Notes under the pieces: model-generated
What the model was told of the DNA's origin: nothing
The model's input: only the letters and a program-made list of their open reading frames with translations
Databases searched by the model: none
Position numbers and translations under genes: made by a program
Assembly: GCA_002343985.1 (NCBI GenBank)
Contig: DDTB01000026.1
Location: 62,360-126,359, forward strand
Length of the DNA: 64,000 bases
Origin: Chitinophagaceae bacterium UBA2375
GTDB taxonomy: Bacteria > Bacteroidota > Bacteroidia > Chitinophagales > Chitinophagaceae
Reading direction: 5' to 3'
In this document: positions 16,662 to 26,315 of the stretch, piece after piece
Layout: each line of letters starts with the position of its first letter
How positions within the stretch are numbered: the stretch's first letter is position 1

Positions 16662-19600
16662 TTACCTGGAGATCAATATCGGTCTTGTTAATTGAATGGA
16701 TTCGCTTAACCAAACCGCGTAATAGATTCCTTTAGCCAAATCAGGTAATACAAACTGGTATAACTGGCTTTGTTCCTTACTGTTGTATTGTTTGATCAAT
16801 TGCCCGTTTGCAGCATACATCGCGAGAATTCCACCTGGTTGCATATTGCTGAAAGATAATTTCACCTGGTTGCCGGAAGCATCATACCAAATGGTTGCAT
16901 CTGGTTCCTTATCAAACCTTACCCGCACCACGGTTGAATAACTGAACTGGCCATCGAGGTCAACCTGCTTTAACCTGTAGTAATTGATGCCCGTCCATGG
17001 ATTCAAATCCCTGTAGCCATACGATTGTTGGCTGGTTGTGGTACCCGTTCCTTCCACGCGCCCGATTGGCTGAAAGAAAAAGCCATCGGCACTTCTTTCT
17101 ATAATAAAATAATCATGATTGATTTCGTTGGCTGTTTGCCACTGAAGCCAAACAGTAGCGCCTTCTTTTCTTCCACTGAATCCAAGCCAGGTAACTGGAA
17201 CAGGCCCGCAAGGCCTGATGCCGGCATCAATATTTAAAACGCTGGCGCCTGGGGGAACCGGGAATGTGATACTGGTGCCATTGTTATTGGCTTTGCTGTT
17301 ATTGATCGCCTGTGCACCGCCCACAAGTTGTTGTGTAAATATGAAACCAGCGGGAATCGCAAATTGAATATAATAGCCATTGCCCGGTGGCACATTGCTG
17401 AAAAAATATAAACCGGACGGATCTGTTGACGTGATGCCAAGCCTTGAACCTGCCGCGTTGAATAATTCCACGGTAATGTTTCCCACACCCGTTTCGTTTT
17501 GATCCTGTAAACCGTTTCCATTCAAGTCGAGCCAGACATAATCCCCAACAATTGCCTGCACAGGGCAGTTTTGTAATGTCAGGGTGGCGCTTGCGGTATT
17601 CCGGCATCCGCTAACGGTGTCGGTTACCTGCAGTTGATAGGTGCGCGTACCTGCAGCCTGATTTATTATCCTTGGATTTAGCGAGCGGATATCGCTCAGG
17701 CTGCCATCATCGGGGCTCCATGCATACATATATGGCCCGGCTGGTTGAATCACAGGGTTGAAGCGGAGGTTGGTATCTCCTACGCAACCCAAAATATTGG
17801 GTATGGAAATTTGCGCGGCAGGTATCGGTGCAACAGCTATTTGTACTATGGCGCTGCTGCTGCATCCCAGGATATTTGTGCCAATGACGGTATATGTTTG
17901 ATTGGTATTCTCTACACAAGCAATTGGATTCGAACTGCCTGGATCAGACAAACCCTGAACGGGAAACCACTGGTATTGCACACCGGCCTGTGCCGGCCCG
18001 CCTATATTGATGCAACTGCCCTGGCATACCAGCAGGTTGGCCGGAACAGATAATGTGATTGCCTGTACCTGAATCACAACGGTATCTTTGGATGAACAGT
18101 TCGCTGCCTGGTCAGTTTTAGTAATGATATAAGTAAAAACACCGGCTTGTTCTGCCCTGAAAACAGGTGTCGGGCTTAAGGGATTGTCAAGGTAAGTGGA
18201 TGGGCTCCATTGATAGCTGACATTGGGCGCTTGCGTGTTAGCGCTTGTGCCAATCGTGATGCTGTCGCCTTTACATAAAATACGGTCAGGCCCGGCCTGT
18301 GGTGCAGTTAATAAGGGAAACAGCCGGATCGTATCCCGGAAAGAACAACCATTGGGGTGGTTCACCAATAAAGTGTATGTGCTGTTATTTTTGGGTGCTG
18401 GGTTTAACGTACTTGGATTGGGTATGCTTGCATTGCTGACCTGTGTTGCAGGTTGCCATTGATAGCTAAGCATACCCGGGGGTGCGTTTGTTCCCAATGC
18501 GACAGGCCCATCGGATGGACAAAAATTGATATCCGGCATATCAAATGCGGCTGATCTAACGGTAACGGTTACCTGATCTGTGACTGCAGCCGGGCAGTTG
18601 CCAGGAAATATGGCGGATACAGTATATGTTGTGGTACTTGATGGATTTGAAGTGGGTTGTGCGATGCCCGCATTGTTCAGCCCTGTGGATGGCGTCCATT
18701 GATATATAACGCCGGGTATTGCCGGTGTGCCAATGATGACAGCATTGCCCGCACAGGTACTTGTATCCGGGGCATCGGGCAGGCTTGGGTTATTGCTGAT
18801 GGTTATTGATACCGTATCTTTTATAATGCAACCTGCGGAAGTGGTAGCAGTCACGATAAAGCTGATATCAGTGGCTACCAATACTTCCGGTTGTGCTGAA
18901 AAGGAATTGCTGTTGTTCTGCCAGGGCGCTGAGGCCGGTTCCCAGGAATATGTGGTATTGGGTTGGGCCGGGCTGCCCAGGCGCACAATGCCAGTGCTGC
19001 ATAAAACCTGGTCTGGCCCCGCCTGTACGGCGGCATTTTGCACAACCACCAAAACCGTATCCCTCAATACGCATCCGCTACTATCCGTTACCGTTACCGG
19101 GAACGCGGTACTGGTGAAAATGGTGGCCACCGGGTTGCTCGACAAATTCCCGGATAAACCGCTGCCAATCCATTCATAGGAATATCCCTGCACTGGCGCA
19201 ACCCCGATTTGTATGGGTTGGCCGGCGCAGGTAATGGTATCAAGTGCGGGAAAGACGGGCCTGGCAAAGGCCGGGTCATTCACAAAAATATTGTCTGAAC
19301 AGGAGATGCTGCTATCCAGCGGGTCCCTTGCCGTTACTGTGTACACCCTTGGTATATTGTCGGTCAACTGTACCAGGTTACCTGTGTAATTGGTAAGCCC
19401 AACAGTGGGCGACCAGCTAAAAACCGCATTAGGGATGCTGCTGCTCGCGATTAAAGTTACATTACCACCATTGGCGCTATAGCTCGGGCAATCATAAGTT
19501 GCCTCCACTGATATGATTGTCTGGCAGTCTGAACATACGGGAACAACTGTGATATCATCGGTGCAACTAAATCCATTATGCGTTACCGTTAGCCTGTATG

Positions 19601-22583
19601 TTGTTGCTGCTCCGGGTGAGGCGCTGACAGGCACCTGGGGTTGATCTGTCGGCCCGGTGAAATTACCCGGGCCGGATATTTTCTCCCATAGGTATGTTTC
19701 ATTGATAAAGGGTGTACGGTCTGGTTCGCCAATCAGCCTTGGGCCGCAACCATCCCTGCCTGCTCTTGCTTCTATTGTAGCTATGTCCACTTCATCCGGG
19801 AAAAAGCAACCTGATTTTTGGGCGGTCAGGTTTAAGCGAGCGGGGTTTGGTTCTGGCATCACAATATTTCCCGCAAAGTATTGCGTGGTGGAACTTGTAT
19901 TTCCCGTCAGGTAACTGCCCGGGCTCCATACATAGTTGAATCCGGCTTCGGGCGATAATCCCAGCGTTGTTGTTGAACCGAGGCAGGCAACTTTATCGGG
20001 CCCTGCAAAATTCGTTTGTAAAGGCGCTGCAACCGGTGTCACCCGCACCGTATCCACGCTCATGCATGTTAACCCACTACTGGCGGGCACGGATAATGAG
20101 AGGATATAGTCAGTTTCTGTTATGGGGTTTGCCAGGGGTTGCGGGCTGTTGGTATTGTTTAATCCCGTGACTGGAGACCAGCTATATTGAAGCCCTGAAA
20201 TGCCCGGTAAAACAGGGCTTCCAATAACAGTAGCATTTCCTGCGCACGCACCTTTGTCGGGCCCGGCATCGGCCCTGGCCACTGTCAGCAAAGCCTGGTC
20301 TAGCTGCCTGCAACCAGCGCTGTCTGTAACAATCACCGTATACAGGGTATTGGCATTTGCTGCCGCGAGGGGATTGGCTTCCGCGGATAATCCAAGGTCC
20401 CATTGATAAGTTACATACGGTGGGTTTCCCCCGCTTGCGGTGGGCTGCCCGCCAAGCCTCACAGGGAAGCCCGGGCAACTGATAAATCCGTCTCCTGCAT
20501 CCACTTCCGGGGCCAGTAGGTTATTGATATCGACAAATGCCGTATCACTGTAATGTATAAACGAAGATCCGCAATATACCAGATTGAATGCCGCTCTTCT
20601 GAAATACCTGCTTGTACTCACCTGGGTGGGCGTGTAGTCCCTGAAAATGGCGCCGGGAATGTCTGACCATGTTTGTTCATCAAACGATAACTGCCACTGG
20701 TAGGTTGCCGGTATGGTTGATTGCCTGGTTAGAACCCCATTCCTGTATATTGCAGGGAGGCTGTCGCCCGGAATGCGTATATCCGTTCCCGTTATAATCT
20801 CGCCTAAACCATTCAGGCATACAGTTTGCATGGCCGGGCTCAAACTGTCTGTATTAGTAACATAGCCACCCGGGCATGAACGGATGATGGTCAGGTACTG
20901 GTCGCCGCCGCCTCGATACAATTGGTTTAGTGTTACTGGATAATTGTTTGATATGGTTCTGCCAGCTATAAATACCGCGCCGCCACCTGCTTTAACCTGT
21001 GCGGGGAATTCATTGCCGCTTCCGCCCACATAACCGGTAAATATCCTGTCTCCTGCATAACTGAGCATCAGGAGTATATTATCTGCGCCCCCATTGTAAT
21101 TGAAATCAACCCCTGACGTAAAGCCCGGCTGGTTACTGCTGCCCAAAACATATATGGCGTTATTGGCATCAATCGACGGAAGCAGGTTGGTCATGCTGCC
21201 CAGGTATGTAGAGAAACGCAATTCCCCGGAAGACCCTACACGGCTGAAGAACCCTGTTCCCCCGGCAAAAAATTGCGAACCATTGGTGACCGGGTACAGG
21301 GCCGATTGGGTGATACCCGTGATGATCATTTCATCATTTTTCAAAAGGTATGAAGGGCGTATACCCGTTGACCGGTTCATCCCAATCCGGTAGCGGCGGC
21401 TATATAATAATTGACCGCCCGCGCCAACCTTATGCAGCAGGGCGGATAATTGGCCATTGATGATGCTGACTGAAACACCACACAGGTATGCATCACCGTT
21501 AGATATGATCAGTTGCGTTGGGTTATCCAATTCATTACTGCTTAAATAGCTGGAGAAAAGGATTTGTCCGGTAGGCGACAGCCGGGTATAAAACCCATCT
21601 TCCGTATCGTTTACTTGCGTGGAAAACTGTGTGCCGTTTGTTACGGGAAAAGACCTTGATCCTGTATAACCCGTGACATGGAGTACGCCGTTTGATGCAA
21701 CCGCTTTTGTGATGAAGTCGCGGGCCTCTCCACCCAGGTAACGCGCATATTCCAGGGTAAGGTCAGATTGGCTGAACTTTGCAATGATGCCTGTTTGATT
21801 GCCCCCGGCAGCTGCTCCGCCAACAGTCACCGGGATATCCGGTGAATCACTGGAGCCGACCAGGTAAACCGATTGGTCATCAAATTCCACAGAGCCAAAA
21901 AAATCTTCGCCAGAACCACCAATCATTCTGCTCGCAATAAGGTTGCCATCCGATGCTTGCAAAACGGCCACATAGCCTTCCTGTGACCCGCCGCCAAATG
22001 CGGGCCCTGTGGTAACCGGAAAATCAGCGGAACCGGTAGTGCCTCCTATGTAAATACGGTTGTTGGCAACACGCATGCCACCAAATGCGGGAACATCCGC
22101 TCCCGATCCACCCAGGTAAGTGGCAAATAAAACCTGCCCGCTGGCATTGAATTTGATCAAACCTATATCACGCCTGCCTTTGAACACTGAACCATTGGTA
22201 ACCGGAAAGTTAATGGAGTCTGTATACAGGCTAACATACACTTCGTTGTTAACTATCTGCATGGCGGTGGGAAAATCATTACCCAGGCCACCGATATAAC
22301 TGGCGAAAACCAGGTTTCCCCGGCTATCGTATTTTGATAATACCATGTCGAGGTTGCCCCTGTACACAGTGCCGTTGGTTACTGGAAAATTGGCAGACCT
22401 TGTGGTACCCAGCAGGTATGCGTCACCGTTAACCAATTGCAGGTCGTTCACTTCTTCCAACAGGTTGCCCCCTATATACCTTGAATGGTCGATATAGAAT
22501 TGCCCCTGTGATGCCGTTGACAGTAGCAGGCAGCATAGCAACAACCAAATACGGGTATAGCGGTTCATCCTCATGAAAGACAT
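16662..22583 (-). CDS. Giant secreted SBBP beta-propeller / PKD-like repeat protein with T9SS C-terminal domain
   Basis: About 1973 residues from ATG 22583 (other Mets at 22574 and 22568 are equally possible; an open extension to 22988 would overlap the divergent gene and is rejected). Order: signal peptide (IWLLLCCLLLSTASQGQ); about 35-590, some ten SBBP repeats (YIGG.G.D / NFPVT.G), i.e. beta-propeller; about 590-720 a PKD-like segment; about 720-1650, roughly a dozen 65-80-residue Ig/PKD-like repeats with AGPD..C.G...IG...Y.WSP; about 1660-1760 an SdrD-B-like domain (VGDYVWLDLNGNGLQD); then a fibronectin-like region and a type-A T9SS sorting domain ending ILISR. Expected to be exported and anchored at the cell surface as an adhesin or matrix protein. 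Confidence 0.85.
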   Translation of the reverse strand: MSFMRMNRYTRIWLLLCCLLLSTASQGQFYIDHSRYIGGNLLEEVNDLQLVNGDAYLLGTTRSANFPVTNGTVYRGNLDMVLSKYDSRGNLVFASYIGGLGNDFPTAMQIVNNEVYVSLYTDSINFPVTNGSVFKGRRDIGLIKFNASGQVLFATYLGGSGADVPAFGGMRVANNRIYIGGTTGSADFPVTTGPAFGGGSQEGYVAVLQASDGNLIASRMIGGSGEDFFGSVEFDDQSVYLVGSSDSPDIPVTVGGAAAGGNQTGIIAKFSQSDLTLEYARYLGGEARDFITKAVASNGVLHVTGYTGSRSFPVTNGTQFSTQVNDTEDGFYTRLSPTGQILFSSYLSSNELDNPTQLIISNGDAYLCGVSVSIINGQLSALLHKVGAGGQLLYSRRYRIGMNRSTGIRPSYLLKNDEMIITGITQSALYPVTNGSQFFAGGTGFFSRVGSSGELRFSTYLGSMTNLLPSIDANNAIYVLGSSNQPGFTSGVDFNYNGGADNILLMLSYAGDRIFTGYVGGSGNEFPAQVKAGGGAVFIAGRTISNNYPVTLNQLYRGGGDQYLTIIRSCPGGYVTNTDSLSPAMQTVCLNGLGEIITGTDIRIPGDSLPAIYRNGVLTRQSTIPATYQWQLSFDEQTWSDIPGAIFRDYTPTQVSTSRYFRRAAFNLVYCGSSFIHYSDTAFVDINNLLAPEVDAGDGFISCPGFPVRLGGQPTASGGNPPYVTYQWDLGLSAEANPLAAANANTLYTVIVTDSAGCRQLDQALLTVARADAGPDKGACAGNATVIGSPVLPGISGLQYSWSPVTGLNNTNSPQPLANPITETDYILSLSVPASSGLTCMSVDTVRVTPVAAPLQTNFAGPDKVACLGSTTTLGLSPEAGFNYVWSPGSYLTGNTSSTTQYFAGNIVMPEPNPARLNLTAQKSGCFFPDEVDIATIEARAGRDGCGPRLIGEPDRTPFINETYLWEKISGPGNFTGPTDQPQVPVSASPGAATTYRLTVTHNGFSCTDDITVVPVCSDCQTIISVEATYDCPSYSANGGNVTLIASSSIPNAVFSWSPTVGLTNYTGNLVQLTDNIPRVYTVTARDPLDSSISCSDNIFVNDPAFARPVFPALDTITCAGQPIQIGVAPVQGYSYEWIGSGLSGNLSSNPVATIFTSTAFPVTVTDSSGCVLRDTVLVVVQNAAVQAGPDQVLCSTGIVRLGSPAQPNTTYSWEPASAPWQNNSNSFSAQPEVLVATDISFIVTATTSAGCIIKDTVSITISNNPSLPDAPDTSTCAGNAVIIGTPAIPGVIYQWTPSTGLNNAGIAQPTSNPSSTTTYTVSAIFPGNCPAAVTDQVTVTVRSAAFDMPDINFCPSDGPVALGTNAPPGMLSYQWQPATQVSNASIPNPSTLNPAPKNNSTYTLLVNHPNGCSFRDTIRLFPLLTAPQAGPDRILCKGDSITIGTSANTQAPNVSYQWSPSTYLDNPLSPTPVFRAEQAGVFTYIITKTDQAANCSSKDTVVIQVQAITLSVPANLLVCQGSCINIGGPAQAGVQYQWFPVQGLSDPGSSNPIACVENTNQTYTVIGTNILGCSSSAIVQIAVAPIPAAQISIPNILGCVGDTNLRFNPVIQPAGPYMYAWSPDDGSLSDIRSLNPRIINQAAGTRTYQLQVTDTVSGCRNTASATLTLQNCPVQAIVGDYVWLDLNGNGLQDQNETGVGNITVELFNAAGSRLGITSTDPSGLYFFSNVPPGNGYYIQFAIPAGFIFTQQLVGGAQAINNSKANNNGTSITFPVPPGASVLNIDAGIRPCGPVPVTWLGFSGRKEGATVWLQWQTANEINHDYFIIERSADGFFFQPIGRVEGTGTTTSQQSYGYRDLNPWTGINYYRLKQVDLDGQFSYSTVVRVRFDKEPDATIWYDASGNQVKLSFSNMQPGGILAMYAANGQLIKQYNSKEQSQLYQFVLPDLAKGIYYAVWLSESIQLTRPILISR

Positions 22584-22748
22584 GAATTTGACTATGTAAA
22601 GGCGAAACGGAATAAGCAGGATCTTGGCGTTTTCTGCAATAAGAAAAGTACGGAGGGGATATTGGAAGATCAGGAACAGGTTAGCACCCTCAATGTAGCA
22701 TTTTTTCTGCAAATTTCCTATATCGCTTGTGTGGAACGCTGACGGCTG

Positions 22749-22756
22749 TATCTTTA
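22749..22756 (+). promoter_or_regulatory. -7 promoter box (TATCTTTA) abutting the start at 22762
   Basis: One change from TAnnTTTG, ending five bases before ATG 22762, so the transcript would be near-leaderless. Confidence 0.45.
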
Positions 22757-22761
22757 CTTCA

Positions 22762-23952
22762 ATGGATATTTTTGCAATAAAAAGCCGCATTATTGTCACC
22801 TGCAGCAACCGGATGTCTCCTTTTGTAGAGCAGGAAATCAGGGATGCAGGGTTGAACATTGAACAGGTTTTTAAAACCGGCGTGGCATTGGAAGGCAATA
22901 TGCAGGATTGCATTCTGTTGAACCTCAGGCTGCGGTCAGCCGGACAGGTTTTGTTTTCCATCAGGCATTTTTTCGCGGAAGATGCCAATGAACTCTATAA
23001 TGCCATCCGTCAAATACCATGGGAAGATTTGATTGAGGGGGATGGTTATTTTTCCGTTACCAGCCATGTGCGTAACGACAGCATCAGCAACCAGCTTTTT
23101 GCCAACGTTAAAGTGAAGGATGCCATTGTAGACAGGTTTCGCGACCGAACAGGCGCCAGGCCCAATTCGGGCCCGGCTTTAGACCAGGCCGTAGTGCACC
23201 TGCATTGGGTTGGGCGGGATGCGGAAATATTTTTAGACACATCCGGCCTCACGCTCATGAAGCATGGATACCGCAAGATACCCGGTAAAGCGCCAATGAT
23301 CGAAGCGCTGGCTTCTGCCTGCATACTGGCATCCAAATGGGACAGGCGTTCTGCATTCATCAATCCAATGTGCGGGTCGGGGACGCTGGCCATTGAAGCA
23401 GCCCTGATCGCGACCAACAAATATCCCGGCGTGCAACGGGACAATTTTTCGTTTATGCATGTCCGTGGGTACAACCCGGGCATATACCAGGAAGTAAAAA
23501 GAAAATTACAACAGGAAGAAAAGGAATTACCGGGATTGCAGATCATTGCTACCGATATCAGCGAGGACGCGGTGAATATAGCACGTATCAACGCACGCAT
23601 GGCCGGTGTGGAGGATTATATCCAGTTCAGGAAATGCGATTTTGCCGATACCCTGGTGCCGTTGGATCAGGCGGGTGTTGTTTTTTTCAATCCCGAATAT
23701 GGCGACAGGCTTGGGGATGAAGAAGCCCTGCAACCGGTGTACAAAAGGATGGGGGATTTCCTGAAGCAGAAATGTAAAGGCTACCACGGCTATATTTTTA
23801 CCGGCAACCTCGAACTGGCCAAGCACATAGGCTTAAAGCCCCGCCGCCGTATAGAGTTTTTCAACGGGAAAATTGATTGCAGGCTGCTCGAATATGAATT
23901 ATATGCCGGTACCCGCGATATAAAACCCAGCCAGGAAAAAATGCCTGGATAG
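22762..23952 (+). CDS. THUMP-domain class I SAM-dependent RNA methyltransferase (RlmL N-terminal-like)
   Basis: Probable 23S rRNA guanine-N2 methyltransferase. 396 residues: N-terminal THUMP/ferredoxin-like RNA-binding part (about 1-160) and a Rossmann methyltransferase with SAM motif NPMCGSGTLAIEAALIA (about 205-221), acidic motif ATDISEDAVNIAR (about 260) and the catalytic NPxYG loop written NPEYGDRLGDEE (about 310). ATG 22762 is chosen over a GTG at 22729 because the promoter box lies between them. Divergent from the giant T9SS gene, with a 178-base shared upstream region. Confidence 0.88.
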   Translation: MDIFAIKSRIIVTCSNRMSPFVEQEIRDAGLNIEQVFKTGVALEGNMQDCILLNLRLRSAGQVLFSIRHFFAEDANELYNAIRQIPWEDLIEGDGYFSVTSHVRNDSISNQLFANVKVKDAIVDRFRDRTGARPNSGPALDQAVVHLHWVGRDAEIFLDTSGLTLMKHGYRKIPGKAPMIEALASACILASKWDRRSAFINPMCGSGTLAIEAALIATNKYPGVQRDNFSFMHVRGYNPGIYQEVKRKLQQEEKELPGLQIIATDISEDAVNIARINARMAGVEDYIQFRKCDFADTLVPLDQAGVVFFNPEYGDRLGDEEALQPVYKRMGDFLKQKCKGYHGYIFTGNLELAKHIGLKPRRRIEFFNGKIDCRLLEYELYAGTRDIKPSQEKMPG

Positions 23953-24000
23953 GGCGCCTGGCAGCGGCACCGTTAGCTGCCCATTCTCCCTGAATTTCAC

Positions 24001-24008
24001 TACTTTCG
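24001..24008 (+). promoter_or_regulatory. -7 promoter box (TACTTTCG) for icd
   Basis: TAnnTTTG with one change, 19 bases before ATG 24028. Confidence 0.45.
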
Positions 24009-24027
24009 CAGTTCTAAAAATGCATCT

Positions 24028-25260
24028 ATGAGTAAAATTTTGGTGACCAACCCCGTCGTGGAACTCGATGGTGACGAAATGACACGCATCATCTGGAAAT
24101 TTATCAAAGACAAGCTGATCCTTCCTTATATCGATGTGCCCATTCAATATTTTGACTTGGGTATTGAGTACCGCGATCAAACCAATGACCAGGTAACCGT
24201 TGATGCCGCCAATGCCATTAAAGCATGTGGGGTAGGCATCAAGTGCGCGACCATCACACCCGATGAGGCCCGCGTTAAGGAATTCAACCTGAAGCAGATG
24301 TGGAAGAGCCCCAACGGCACGATCCGCAATATCCTCGACGGAACCGTTTTCCGCGAACCCATTGTGATGAGCAATGTGCCCCGTTTGGTAACTAACTGGA
24401 CGGCGCCAATCATTGTAGGACGTCACGCTTTTGGCGACCAATATCGTGCAACCGATACCGTTATTAAGGGAAAGGGAAAACTGACCATGACTTTCACCCC
24501 TGAAGGCGGCGGCGAACCACAGGTATTTGAAGTGTACAATTACAAAGGCGATGGCGTTGCCCTCACCATGTACAATACCGATGAGAGCATTTATGGTTTC
24601 GCGCGCAGTTGCTTTAATATGGCGCTGAGCAAAAAATGGCCCCTCTACCTGTCAACTAAAAATACCATCCTCAAAAAATATGACGGTCGCTTCAAGGATA
24701 TTTTTGAAGAAGTGTACCAGCAGGAATTCAAAGCCCAGTTTGATGCAGCAGGCATTGTATATGAGCACAGGCTCATCGATGATATGGTTGCCAGCGCCCT
24801 GAAATGGAACGGTAATTTTGTATGGGCATGTAAAAACTATGACGGCGACGTACAAAGCGATACCGTGGCACAGGGATTTGGTTCGTTAGGTTTGATGACA
24901 TCTGTATTGGTAACACCTGATGGGAAAACAATGGAATCAGAAGCCGCGCATGGTACGGTAACACGCCACTACCGCGACCACCAGGCAGGAAAGCCGACCA
25001 GTACAAACCCCATCGCGTCGATTTTTGCATGGACGCGCGGACTGGCATTCCGTGGTAAGCTCGACAATAACCAGCCACTCATTGATTTCTGCAATGCCCT
25101 CGAACAGGTATGCATTGAAACGGTTGAATCAGGAAAAATGACCAAGGACCTCGCGGTTTGTATACATGGCAATAAGGTTAACCATGGTGAACATTACCTG
25201 TACACCGAAGAGTTCCTTGACGCCATCGACCAGAACCTTAAAAAGAAAATGGGATTCTGA
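24028..25260 (+). CDS. icd: NADP-dependent isocitrate dehydrogenase (mitochondrial-type)
   Basis: TCA-cycle oxidation of isocitrate to 2-oxoglutarate. 410 residues of the eukaryote-like homodimeric subfamily: VVELDGDEMTRIIW (9-22), the isocitrate-binding KSPNGTIRNILDGTVFREPI block (about 93-112), metal/substrate residues in RLIDDMVA (about 249-256), and the NADP-site EAAHGTVTRHYRDH (about 310-323). Its own promoter box and a strong terminator (25281-25308) frame a single-gene unit. Confidence 0.95.
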   Translation: MSKILVTNPVVELDGDEMTRIIWKFIKDKLILPYIDVPIQYFDLGIEYRDQTNDQVTVDAANAIKACGVGIKCATITPDEARVKEFNLKQMWKSPNGTIRNILDGTVFREPIVMSNVPRLVTNWTAPIIVGRHAFGDQYRATDTVIKGKGKLTMTFTPEGGGEPQVFEVYNYKGDGVALTMYNTDESIYGFARSCFNMALSKKWPLYLSTKNTILKKYDGRFKDIFEEVYQQEFKAQFDAAGIVYEHRLIDDMVASALKWNGNFVWACKNYDGDVQSDTVAQGFGSLGLMTSVLVTPDGKTMESEAAHGTVTRHYRDHQAGKPTSTNPIASIFAWTRGLAFRGKLDNNQPLIDFCNALEQVCIETVESGKMTKDLAVCIHGNKVNHGEHYLYTEEFLDAIDQNLKKKMGF

Positions 25261-25280
25261 TCAATCCGGCAAAATATTAT

Positions 25281-25309
25281 AAGGCATCTCACAGGAGATG
25301 CCTTTTTTT
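25281..25309 (+). terminator. Intrinsic terminator after icd
   Basis: Perfect 10-bp stem AAGGCATCTC/GAGATGCCTT around loop ACAG (25281-25304), then a run of T's, 20 bases after the icd stop. Confidence 0.85.
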
Positions 25310-26294
25310 ATTTTATCTCCTTCATGCATTTTCTGTAATACCTGGCTGAAGCCAACAGGTTTCGTGGTTTCTCCATATCGCAGATCAAATCTTTTCGGTT
25401 ATAATTTTGGAGCTGAAAATGCCCGCCAGTCCTGTCTTGCAGGGCTTCAAGCTGGTCAAGGCAAACAAATACGCGGCTGAAGATGCCCAGGTTGATGATG
25501 GATGCAAATCTATGTTTACGTGATGCCGGTAAATGAACGGATGACAATTCCCGGAATATTTGCTGCAGGGAATTTTCAAAAAAATCCCTCAGCGACCTGA
25601 TGTCAACACACCTGGTTGCAAGGGTAAAAATGCCAGCTTCACGGTCTTTATAGATGTCGAAGATATCGTTCGATATTTGCATCAATCCCCCGAGTGTATA
25701 TAATATGCTTTTTTCTTTTTCATCGGCTGCGGGTTCAAATGCGGTTCGGTAAAACAACAGGGAACTGCCTCCTTTACGAAGGCTGATGTCTTTAATTTCA
25801 TCTGTGCTGATCGACGGATCAGCCTGGCGCCTGCTCAAAACCTGGTCGGCATATACCACCGAAAGCGCTTCCTGCATCTGTTTCGGGGAAGGAGACTGTG
25901 TCAGTGCTTCGCTGAAGAACCGGCGAAACAATTTTTCATGCATATCACGGTAATGAATACCCGAAGATGCTGACATCAAAGTTCCAATCGCCTCATCTGT
26001 CAGCATGGTTTGATCGAAAAAATCATCAAATAAACCGGTCATCGCTCCTTGTGCCGTACTGCATGCCCTTTCTGTCTCCGTCATGGGCGTTCCCCGCCAG
26101 GCACAGAAGGCCTCACCCAATACGGCGGGCACCGCCCAACCATAATAATGGGTGATTTTTTTAAAGTCTGACCCGGATAATGATCCGTCGTTCCCAAGCC
26201 TCGCTTCCTGCAATACGGGATACATGTTTTTTTTCAGGAACGAATGCTGGCGGGCAAGTTGCAATGACAACCGGGCTATGGCGCTGACTAACAT
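25308..26294 (-). CDS. Class I isoprenoid-synthase-fold protein (trans-prenyltransferase/terpene synthase-like)
   Basis: A 328-residue, largely helical soluble protein. Two diagnostic metal-binding motifs are visible: an Asp-rich D90-D-F-F-D94 and a second motif QISNDIFDIYKDREAGIFTLA spread over 206-226, where N209-D-x-x-D and K216-D-x-x-x-G mirror the second Asp motif of prenyltransferases. This supports Mg2+/diphosphate-dependent chemistry on a prenyl diphosphate. It does not match octaprenyl/FPP synthases over the rest of the chain, and no other terpenoid gene lies close. Product unknown. ATG at 26294; no promoter box was obvious. Confidence 0.7.
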   Translation of the reverse strand: MLVSAIARLSLQLARQHSFLKKNMYPVLQEARLGNDGSLSGSDFKKITHYYGWAVPAVLGEAFCAWRGTPMTETERACSTAQGAMTGLFDDFFDQTMLTDEAIGTLMSASSGIHYRDMHEKLFRRFFSEALTQSPSPKQMQEALSVVYADQVLSRRQADPSISTDEIKDISLRKGGSSLLFYRTAFEPAADEKEKSILYTLGGLMQISNDIFDIYKDREAGIFTLATRCVDIRSLRDFFENSLQQIFRELSSVHLPASRKHRFASIINLGIFSRVFVCLDQLEALQDRTGGHFQLQNYNRKDLICDMEKPRNLLASARYYRKCMKEIK

Positions 26295-26315
26295 AAATGT
26301 ATAGACGAAATTAAT

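Noticed and set aside
16662..22583. The many repeated blocks in the giant gene as a CRISPR or DNA repeat array
   Set aside because: The repeats are protein-level SBBP and PKD-like modules of 65-80 residues with diverged DNA, not short identical units with spacers.
22584..22988. N-terminal extension of the giant T9SS gene to 22988
   Set aside because: It would overlap the divergent RNA methyltransferase gene and its promoter box, and the proper signal peptide begins only at about 22583.
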